A stretch of 13,497 bases of DNA from JAWVZU01 sp033722075 (GTDB lineage: Bacteria; Pseudomonadota; Gammaproteobacteria; Xanthomonadales; SZUA-38), in contig JAWVZU010000083.1 in NCBI GenBank assembly GCA_033722075.1, forward strand, positions 1 to 13,497, in the 5' to 3' direction. The notes beneath the pieces are model-generated. The model saw only the letters and a program-made list of their open reading frames with translations, did not search any database and was not told the DNA's origin. Position 1 is the first letter of the stretch. Each line of letters opens with the position of its first letter. Made by a program: the position numbers and the translations under genes. Positions 1 to 8,600 of this stretch are shown here, piece by piece.

Positions 1-262
1 CGTACCCCAGGGACTGGTGCCCCAGGCACACCCCCAGGATGGGGAGTTTGCCGGCGAGCTGGCGGATGGCCTCCACCGAGATTCCCGCCTCCGTCGGCGA
101 ACAGGGGCCGGGGGAGACCACCAGACGCCGGGGGTGTCTCCCGGCGATCTCCGCGACGTCGATCTTGTCGTTGCGGTATACCTCCACCTCTTCCCCCAGC
201 TCCCGAAAATATTGGACGAGGTTGTAGGTAAAGGAATCGTAGTTGTCGATCATCAAGACCAT
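1..262 (-). CDS. trpG: Glutamine amidotransferase, TrpG/PabA type (5' part, cut by window edge)
   Basis: This is the amidotransferase (component II) subunit of anthranilate synthase or of 4-amino-4-deoxychorismate synthase. It releases ammonia from glutamine for the chorismate-using partner TrpE or PabB in the cytoplasm. Eighty-seven residues are visible. They open with the family hallmark MVLMIDNYDSFTYNLVQ and contain the oxyanion-strand motif VVSPGPCSPTEAG (residues 48-60) and the nucleophile elbow GVCLGHQ, with catalytic Cys79. The His-Glu pair of the triad lies beyond the window. Start: the ATG at 262 gives the usual family N-terminus; the in-frame ATG at 253 has no ribosome-binding site. 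A GGGGAG lies upstream but 12 nt from the ATG, and its GGAG can pair with a nearby CTCC, so the site may be weak or partly masked. TrpG and PabA cannot be told apart from this fragment, and many bacteria use one protein for both. It is separated from the upstream operon by a hairpin and a likely promoter. Confidence 0.95.
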   Translation of the reverse strand, partial: MVLMIDNYDSFTYNLVQYFRELGEEVEVYRNDKIDVAEIAGRHPRRLVVSPGPCSPTEAGISVEAIRQLAGKLPILGVCLGHQSLGY

Positions 263-324
263 GGTTGGAGAGTTCTCCCCGCAAAAAAGGTCACTCGCCA
301 TGCAACCCGCGAATGCAAGCGCGA

Positions 325-353
325 ATTATGCCTTCATGAGTACGGGAAGTCAG
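325..353 (-). promoter_or_regulatory. Probable sigma70 promoter for trpG/pabA
   Basis: On the minus strand a -35-like CTGACT (348-353, 4/6 matches to TTGACA) is followed after exactly 17 nt by a -10-like CATAAT (325-330, 5/6 matches to TATAAT). Transcription would begin near 318, about 55 nt before the trpG/pabA start codon. It sits just downstream of the hairpin that ends the preceding operon, which suits an independent promoter. This is a pattern match only. Confidence 0.5.
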
Positions 354-354
354 G

Positions 355-380
355 ACCCGGCCTGCGGATGCAGGCCGGGT
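355..380 (-). terminator. Strong GC-rich hairpin after the exported-protein operon
   Basis: A perfect 11-bp inverted repeat (ACCCGGCCTGC at 355-365 pairing with GCAGGCCGGGT at 370-380) with a 4-nt loop begins 8 bp after the TAA stop of the Calx-beta/propeller gene. On the transcribed minus strand it is followed by CCTGACTTCCC, not by a U tract. It is therefore not a canonical intrinsic terminator. It may be an unusual terminator, a 3'-end stabilising element, or the end point of Rho-assisted termination. Confidence 0.55.
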
Positions 381-388
381 TGCATGGG

Positions 389-2653
389 TTACTCGAAACC
401 GCCACCAAAGACCGTGTCTCCGCGCGGGAAGCGCTGCAGCACGATGACGCTGTTGCCGGTGCTGCTGGAAACATAGATGAACTTGTCGTCCTGGCTGAAG
501 TCGATGTCGCTGGGACCCACCATCGTGGTCAGCCCGGTTTCGTCGTTGCGGCGGATATCCGCCAGCGAGAGGCTGCCGAAGGCCGGGTCTTCGACGATCG
601 ATTCGCGATCGAAGATCACGAACGTGTTGTCTTCAAAGCCGGCAACGACGACCAGCCGACCGTCCCGCGACATTCTCAGCGCCGAAGGCCCCTGCATGCC
701 GAACAGGGAATTCTGCCCGGATCTCAGTGAACTGACGAAAGTGAGCGAGCCGGTCAAACGATTACGCTGGAAGTGCGCCAGGCTATCGACAGCCTGGCCG
801 ATGACGTAGACACTGCCACCCTCCGGCGACACGGCGAGCTCCTCGGGCGCGCCAAGGCCGGTCACGCCGGCAATGTTGTCCCGATAGACGGCGCTGAAGT
901 TCAGTGTGCCGAAACCCTCGCTGGCCGGATCCGTATCACGTTGGAAGAACGCCACGGCATTGTCGAAGTTGCCGGCCACGTAGACCGATTCTCCATCACG
1001 ACTGATCGCGACCGAGCTCGCCCCGGCCAGACCGTTCACCTCGCCCCCCTCATCGTCGGGGTCGTTAACGCCGTCCGACTCGGCCTCCAGCAGGGTCAAG
1101 GACGGACCCGACGGGTCAAAGCTGAACACGTTCAAGGCGCCAGCCCCTCGCGCGGCCACATACAGGTGTGAACCGTCGGGACTCAAGACCGCCGAGATCG
1201 CGCCATCCATGGAGGGAATCGACAGAGGAGAGTTGCCCCGGAATTCGATTCCGCCGGTCGTGCGCTCGAAGATGCTGATTGCATCGTCGGTATTGGACAC
1301 AAGGAAGATCCAGCGACCATCGGATGATTGAGCCAGGTCCGCCATGCCGTCGAAAAGCGCGTCCGCAAAGCCGCTCGCCGAAGCGTCGTAGACCCGATCA
1401 AAGGCGATGGAACCATCGGAGCCGTTTCGATTGAGCTGCGCGATCTTGTCCTCGCTGCGGCCAGCCACCAGGACCTGCGTGTCATCCCGCGTGACCAGGA
1501 GCGAGCCCGCTCCCGAAAGCCCATCGTTATCCCCCCCGTCGACCAGCCCACCCACGGGCTGGACCGTAGGATCGAAGGCCGGGTCCACGATCGTAGCCTG
1601 TGCGGACGCCGTCCCCAGCGCGATCCCTACCGGGTTGCTGAACTCCACCGTAAAGGTCTCGTCTTCCTCGACCTCCGCATCGCTCAGCACCGTCACCTGG
1701 ATCGTGCCCGTGGGATTCCCGGGCGGGATCTGGACGGTACCCGAGGCGGCTTCATAATCGCTGCCGGCAACCGCGGTTCCATCGACGGTCTGATAATCCA
1801 GCGAAACGGTCTCGCCGGAGACCTGGTCCAGAGAAACGGTGAATTGAGCCACGCCGGATGATCCGCTGGCCGGTTCTAGAATCACCACGTTGTTGATCGT
1901 CGCGGTCGGCACCTCGTCGTCATCCTGGATCTCGATGGTGGCCTGGGTGTCGACCGGATTGGCCAGGTTGACGCTGGACAGGGAGACGATGAATGTCTCG
2001 GTCGGCTCGACATCGCTGTCGGCACAAACCTCTACGGTGACCGTGGTCGAGAGTTCTCCGGCGGCAATCTGGGCGTTTCCGGAAGCGCCGATGTAATCGG
2101 CTCCGTCCTCACAGGTGCCGGCGACGGCAGTGCCATCAGTGGTGGCCCAGTCAAAGGTCACCGTCCCCTCGGACGTGGTGCTGATGTCGATGGTCACGAC
2201 GAACGGGGTGAGCCCCCCGCTGCTGCCCTCGGGCTGGCCGAGATCCTGGATGGAAAGGTTGGGCAGGCCGGTCTGGTTGGCCGGATCGAGGTCGACACGG
2301 CGCGCTTCGCCCGCGGCGCCCACCATGACGTCGGCGGCAAGGGTATCGCCAATGAACACACTCGCCGCCTCGCCGGGCCGGGCGGTCCCATCGACTCGCG
2401 GATCGACGGAATCCATCGGCAGGCGCAAGGCGTAGAGGCCGTTCAGCGTCGGGTCACTGCCCATCTCATAGGTGACCAGTGGTTCCGTTTCGCCGCCGAG
2501 GACAATGGAGATCACCGTCCCATCGACCACCGGCTCGCCAAAGAAGCGCACCGTTCCATAGAGAATGTGGTCCGGTTCGGACAGGGTTGCCTGGGCCGAA
2601 GGCAGCCATCCGAGGAAAGCCGCAACCATGAGAGTCCTGATAAAACTTTTCAT
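389..2653 (-). CDS. Exported Calx-beta / seven-repeat beta-propeller protein
   Basis: A 754-residue exported beta protein. A Sec signal peptide (MKSF, then a hydrophobic stretch, likely cleaved after SAQA, residue 22) precedes a beta-sandwich-like domain at about 24-125. Two Calx-beta repeats follow at about 131-246 and 250-357; each carries DGTAVAG, a DY, and an acidic TETF or DETF strand near its end. Calx-beta domains bind calcium. Residues ~365-745 hold seven YVTN/lactonase-like repeats built on S.DG..vYVag....ai..f.R, enough to close a seven-bladed propeller. Such propellers act as binding scaffolds or, in the 6-phosphogluconolactonase-like family, as enzymes; I see no residue set that shows catalysis. 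Start: ATG at 2653 has GGGGA 7 nt upstream, whereas the in-frame TTG at 2659 would leave 1 nt. It starts 2 bp after the giant gene's TGA, so it is probably co-expressed as a partner. Its specific role is unknown. Confidence 0.9.
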   Translation of the reverse strand: MKSFIRTLMVAAFLGWLPSAQATLSEPDHILYGTVRFFGEPVVDGTVISIVLGGETEPLVTYEMGSDPTLNGLYALRLPMDSVDPRVDGTARPGEAASVFIGDTLAADVMVGAAGEARRVDLDPANQTGLPNLSIQDLGQPEGSSGGLTPFVVTIDISTTSEGTVTFDWATTDGTAVAGTCEDGADYIGASGNAQIAAGELSTTVTVEVCADSDVEPTETFIVSLSSVNLANPVDTQATIEIQDDDEVPTATINNVVILEPASGSSGVAQFTVSLDQVSGETVSLDYQTVDGTAVAGSDYEAASGTVQIPPGNPTGTIQVTVLSDAEVEEDETFTVEFSNPVGIALGTASAQATIVDPAFDPTVQPVGGLVDGGDNDGLSGAGSLLVTRDDTQVLVAGRSEDKIAQLNRNGSDGSIAFDRVYDASASGFADALFDGMADLAQSSDGRWIFLVSNTDDAISIFERTTGGIEFRGNSPLSIPSMDGAISAVLSPDGSHLYVAARGAGALNVFSFDPSGPSLTLLEAESDGVNDPDDEGGEVNGLAGASSVAISRDGESVYVAGNFDNAVAFFQRDTDPASEGFGTLNFSAVYRDNIAGVTGLGAPEELAVSPEGGSVYVIGQAVDSLAHFQRNRLTGSLTFVSSLRSGQNSLFGMQGPSALRMSRDGRLVVVAGFEDNTFVIFDRESIVEDPAFGSLSLADIRRNDETGLTTMVGPSDIDFSQDDKFIYVSSSTGNSVIVLQRFPRGDTVFGGGFE

Positions 2654-2655
2654 GA

Positions 2656-5600
2656 TCAATTCCCCGAATAAGCGTAGGTCTGGAAGAACAGCAGGATGTC
2701 CCTGACTCCCTGGCCATCCCGATCATCGCTGCCCGGAACCGTTACTCCGTTGATGAACGTGTCCAGTCCTTCGTCGGGATCGAACAGTAGGGTCTCGCCG
2801 GGGATGATCATCATCCATTCCCGGTTCCATACCGACCGCCCGATCAGGCGACTGTCACTGATCACCTGGCTGGCGTCGAAAGGTTCACTGAAGTGGAACG
2901 CCCGGAAACGCGAGAAGCGTCTGATCTCGGTTCCATCGCCGATCAAGCTGTCCACGCCGGGAATCCAGCTTTCGTTGCTCAGGTCCTGAGAGCCGATCTG
3001 GAAGGGAACCGGGATGCGCTGGTCGATCACGTTCCACTCCCTGGTCTCGAAGTCAAAGGGATCGCGGGAGCGCAATACATCGGCCCCGGTCGGGAACAGG
3101 TAGACCCGCGGTGTGTTCGACAAAGGCAACGAGTCGTAGTTGTCGAACCAGACCCCGGCGGAGCGCACCTTGGTCGCGAACTGGGTCGGATCATAGGTAC
3201 TGTCGCCCGGTCCCAGTTCCCAACCAAAGTAGTTCAGCCCGAAAGTGACCGTGGTCGGGAAGCGGATCACGATGGCCGGCTGCGGCCCGGCACTTTCCGG
3301 GGCAAACGGTCTGGCGAAGCGCCGGAACTCCTGTAGCTCGAACAGATTGTCGATCCGCGCCTGCTCGAGGATATCCCGCCACGCGGCGTCGCTCGAGGGG
3401 GCATCCGAGATCCGGAATAGCTCCCGACGCAGTGAGAACCGGTTGGTTTCCGTCTGCGGATTGTTGAAACCCATCTGGCCCTTGAGGACCGAGAAATTCG
3501 CCTCCATGCGGCCCATCGGGTCCGCAAGGCCACGCGATCCCGGAACAGGCTTGCCATCGAGGATCTGGCCAAGGCTTCTTTCCCGGACAATATCGGTCAG
3601 GAAGTTCTGGCCGGCCTGGGCATTGGTTCCAAGCAGGTTGGTCTCGTAGTCGTAGGCGGTTGCCGCGAGATAGACGAACCGCGCTGCCAGATCGTACGAT
3701 GCGCGGTACTTCTGCAGCGCATCGTTGCGGAAGATCCGGAACGCCATGTCCTGATAGCGATACTCCTGGATGGCAGCGGCACCGTTCTTGCGGAAGCTGA
3801 CCAGCTGCTGGAGCGTCCGCTGACCCTCGGCCAGGGCGGCGAAATACTTGCCCCGGAGATCGAGAATCGTCTGCGCCTTGGCAAAGATGTCCGCTCGGAG
3901 GAGCGGCTCCTTACGCAGCAGTTGATCCAGTTCGCCCTTGAGGTTGAAGAGTTCCAGCCGCGCATCCTGAACCTGCGATTCGATGCCGGATTGCAGGCTG
4001 ACGTCTTCCTTTGCGGCTTCGGTCGCGTTGGCCACGATGTCCAGGCCGTCGGCAATCGCATCAGAGATCGCCGTCGCCGCATAACCGCCGCCTTTGACCG
4101 CACAGGAAACGCCGGCGAAGATATCGCCACCGTTCGAGAAACCGGCAACAAACGTATCCGGGACGCATTCCTCGGCTGTCTTGAAGCCATTCTCGACGAT
4201 GTTGCCGACCCGTCGCACCGCGATCGCCGTGTTCTGGAAGACCTGGGACGTGATCGTCAGCTGGTTCAGTTCCTTGCGCGTCTCGTTGGCGATCTGGATC
4301 TGTTCCTGGCGGATATCGAAGGTGGCCTGGATCGTGTCGATCTGGTCGGTCACATCCCGGCGCAGGTTTTCATATTCGCGGAACGCCCGCTGCATGGCGA
4401 TGCGGGCCGAGAACAGTTCGCTCAGGATCTCCTGCAGCTTGCCCGGGGCGCGACGCTGGGACGTCCACTCGGGCGGTTTGACGAAGGAGAAACCGGAAAG
4501 CTCCGAATCCTGCACCGTGTACTCGACCTGGAGCAGATCGCCACTGGTGATTTCACCCAGGGCACAGCCGTCGCCCAGCGGGGCCTCGCCACAGTTCAGG
4601 TCCTCGTCTTCTCCCAGGATCTGGAAGAAGTTGAACCCGGCGGTGGTCGGCGTGTAGTTCCCGCTGAATCGTCGGATCGTCGCAGGCTGCAACGGCGACG
4701 GATCGCAGTCCGTTGCATTTTCCGGGCAGCCGTCGAGGTCGAAGGCCGTGCCCTCAAGTGCATTCACGTCGACGAACATGTAGTGATACAGGTCCGGACC
4801 GTCGTAGCCCGCCGGATACAGCCCGCCCGGGCCGATATCGTCGGCGTAGGGATAGCCGAAGGTCTCGATCAGTCGATTCTTGAAGTCGACTTCCGTGGCC
4901 CGCGAGTTCTGGGCGAGATCGTCAACCGTATTCTGGTTGCGCCGCAGCATCTGGTTGAGACTGTTGGCGAAATCCCAGACCTGAACGGCGTTCGTCAGCG
5001 CGGTTTCGGCCCGCTCGAATACCTGCTCGAAATGGGTGACGCCGTCGTCGACCTGCGAGGGATCGATGTCGAAGGGCACCACGCCTTCCGCCAGGCCAAG
5101 GGGGTTGAGGCCCTGGTCGGCCTCGTCGACCTGCGATTGGATCGCCTGGTGGTGGGCCTGAATCTCGGCCAGCTCGGTGACCGTGGACCGGTCGACACGC
5201 TGGATGCCGACCTTGGTCGGATCAGGCTCCTCGACCTGAAGGATCGAGTTGCCCATCACCCAGTCGAGATAGGCGCCCTGCCCGGCCCGGCGGCCCCACT
5301 CGGCCAGTCCCCACGCACGTTCCGGATCGATGTCCTTGTAACCCTGCCACTGGCCGGCCGGGTCTTCCACGTAGGCGGACCGGTAGGTCAGATCGACGAT
5401 CTCCGCCCCGGTACGGGCCTTGGCCACCGCCGTTTCGGCGAACTGGCGTTCGTCCATGAAGTCGACCGTGATCGGCGCGCCGGCGACGGTGATCGCCTCG
5501 GCTCGCGGGTTCCAGGTAAAGAACGGGTGACGAAGCAAATCGTAGTAGATGTCCAGGGCGGTCAGATAATGACCCCACGCGTCCCCGTGACCCTGCGGAT

Positions 5601-8600
5601 AGAGGATGCGGGCATCGAATTCGTCGATGACCCCGTCGACGTTCTGGTCCGAGATGTTGTAGGTGGACTGATAGGCGACCTCGCCGTCACCGGTGGTGAA
5701 GTTCCAAAAGAACCGGTTGTACACCGGCGATGCCGCAACCGGCCCGTTGGAATCGTCGCGCCCCCGCATCAGAACCAGTTCCTCTTCGAGAACCGATGGA
5801 ACCTGGTTCTGGAAGTTGAAGATGGTCGGAGCAAGCGAATCGATGCCCTGGCGCTGCGTAGTGATCCCGATGGTCGGGTCCTGGGCGTCCGAATAGGCCT
5901 CGTTGCCCAGCAGCGTGTAGAAATCGACCAGGCGCGAAGCCACCAGGAGGATGGCGTTGTTGGCCGGATCGAAGTTGACCGGCGGCGTCCCATCCACGGA
6001 CAGCGTCATGGCCCGTCTGAACACGGTCGTGTAGGCCTCGATCAGGCCGAAGCTGTTGAGGTTTTCTGGGTCGTTGTTAAGGGCAATGGGTCCCTCGAAC
6101 CGCTCCCCCAGCTGCACGAGCATGCTCGCGAAATTGTTCGTGGCGGCCTGGGCAAAGTCCTGAACGCGAGCTTCAAACGGATTAAGTCGCTTGATCACGC
6201 GCTTGACCCAACCTTCGGCGAGCTGAGCCCGGGGCTCGAGCGGCGTGCCGCCCGGCTGGCCGGCAAAGATGCTCCACTCGGTGGTGTTCTGGCACAGCCC
6301 GAGACCTCGGTAGCGGGCAACGTACCAGTTGTCGGAAAGGGTCTGGATGTTGGCGCCCTCGATGCTGATCTCGTTGACGCCCATACCGTCGCCGACTGGA
6401 AACTGGATCCAGCCGCTGAGCTGCCCGGTCTCCGGACTGGGGAGCGGCTCCGGCGGCGTACCGTCGATATCCGGGTGGTAATACCACTCGAACTCCAGCG
6501 CGTCGGGGTTGCCGCCGAAATCGCCACTGTGGCGGAGCACGAGCTGTTCGTCGAAGATGTTCTCCGGCGCCAGCACCTGCAGTTGCCCCTGATAGACGCT
6601 GAGGATGTCCGCGTCCTCGGGCGGCGTGGGCGGCGGCGGCGATTGCAGGCAATCGACCCGGATCACCTGCAGGCTGACCGGCAGCGGGTTCAGGGATGGA
6701 TCATTGTTGAATACCAGGGTCATGAAGCCCGAGCCCTGGGCAAAGCCCGCGGTCAGGGCCGGCCTCACACCGACCGCTTCGAAGGGTTCGAGCACACCGT
6801 CACCATTCGAATCCTGCACCCCGACCAGCACATCGCTGTCGGTGATGTCCCGGCTGGAATCGCAGACCCGTTCGCCGCTGTCCGGGTCCACGCTGGAACT
6901 CGTACAGATGAACTCGACGCCATTCGGATTTCGGGTCAGGCGGAACAGCGCCTGAATCGCGGTTCTCCAGGCTGAACTGTTGGATTCATCGAGATCGAGG
7001 AGAATGTTCGCCTCGCGAATGCTCATCACGTTCAGCAGCAACAGCGGCTCACCTGCCCCGGATTCATCGAAGATGCCCTTGAAGCTGAGGCGCCCGTTGA
7101 GGCTGTCGTAGCGCAGCCGGTCGCGAATACTGACCGGGAGCTTGGTGGTTCCGGACGAATTGCTGATGATGATCCGCCCGCCGGTCTCGATATCGAGCTC
7201 GGAGGCCACGCCCTCGGGCAGGGCCTCGAGCGATACGAAACGCGGGTTCAGCGGATCGATCAGCTGGGCCAACGCCTCGGCCGGCTCTGCACCCGGGTTT
7301 TCGTCCTTGAACTGGTCGAAAGCGATCTGTACTGCGGCCTGGTTGACGATGTCGGGCAGGCCTCGCTTGGGCGCAAGCAGCGTCTCGCCCGGAATCAGCT
7401 GTGGCGCCGAATCGGGCCAGACGATGTCATAGGACACCCGGATCGGCTCGGACGGCCCGCCGGCCCCGCCCAGGGCGACGGAAAGGCGCGCCAGCCACGG
7501 GTAGCAATCACCGGTACTGACGTCGTTGACGTCATCGTTGTCGAGGTCGACGAAGAAACCGGCTTGCAGCGGATAGAAATAGCGGACCTGTCCGCTCCCC
7601 GCGGAAGTGCCCCACAACTGGTTCTTGTAGTCCTGGAAGAACGGCGCGGGCGGCTGCGGATCGGTCGTGGCCTGGCCAACGACGTTACTCTCCGCGCACC
7701 CAGGGAGCAGACTGACGGGATAGGGCGGAGCTACGGGTGAGCCGGCAACGCCGTCGAAACGGAATCGGTTGAATCCGGCGCCGGTTGCCTGGACCTCGTA
7801 GACGCGGTATTGCCACTCGCCCGTATTGGCATTGCGATACTTGACGATGACGTAGGGATCGGACGCTGCGTTGATTTCGCCGTCGAGGTTGCTGCCGAAA
7901 TCACTGCGCAGTGCAAAGATGGCCTCGAGCCCGGTACCGGTTTGCGACGGCGCAAAGAAGGCGTGCTCGTCGTTCGGGTTGTAACCCGCCAGGTCGGGAT
8001 CGGGCTGCTGGTAGATCATGGCTTCCGTAAAGACCAGCGGATCCAGCGGCTCCTGGCCGAGGTTTTCTCCGCCTTCCTGGCTGGCGATAACGATCAGATC
8101 CGGGTCCAGGGGCCAGAAGGTCTCGTAGCTGACCGGTTTTTCCGGCCAGTAGACGCCGGTTGCCTTGCGCCGGTACCAGGCGACGACCAGTTCCTTGTCG
8201 GCATCCTGGGAGCGCGTCGAAAGCAGGCGATTGACCGGAACGATGATCCCGGTGCGCCCGCTGCGATCGTAGGCCGCATTGGGTCCCGAGCCGTCATAGA
8301 AAGCCGTTTCATTGAGCACATAGCCGCTGCGGCCGCCCTCGTTGTGATAAGGGTCGAGGATCTTCTTGCCGATCTCGGCGGAAACGCTGCGTTGAAACAG
8401 CGGCGCCGCCGCTGGAGGCACGGTACGAATGACCTGGACAAAGCCCTCGAACGCGGTGTCGTCCGGCGTCGGACCATCCGCGTAGAGCAGGGTCGAAAAA
8501 CCGCTCGTGGACGCTTCGAAGACATTGGCATTGACCGCCGCATTGCTCCCGCTTGCCGGCACGACGATGCGCAGGAACGAAACGGACATGTCCGGCGGCT

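Noticed and set aside
283..322. T-run on the minus strand (283-288) with the CGCG inverted repeat upstream as an intrinsic terminator or trp attenuator
   Set aside because: The repeat has a 4-bp stem and lies more than 10 nt from the T-run, and no leader peptide with Trp codons is present. The run is just upstream of the trpG/pabA ribosome-binding site.
17..730. A 237-codon plus-strand frame spanning the left end
   Set aside because: It runs antisense across the clear TrpG/PabA start region, the hairpin and the end of the propeller gene, so it cannot be a conserved coding unit.
2654..2659. TTG at 2659 as the start of the propeller gene
   Set aside because: It would leave about 1 nt between the GGGGA and the start; the ATG at 2653 has a normal 7-nt spacing and gives a standard signal peptide.
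3922..6975. A 1017-codon open frame on the plus strand
   Set aside because: It lies wholly inside the giant minus-strand gene, which has a signal peptide, recognisable repeats and ordered motifs. The plus-strand translation is rich in Arg, Asp, Val and Gly without domain patterns, as expected for the antisense frame of a GC-rich gene.
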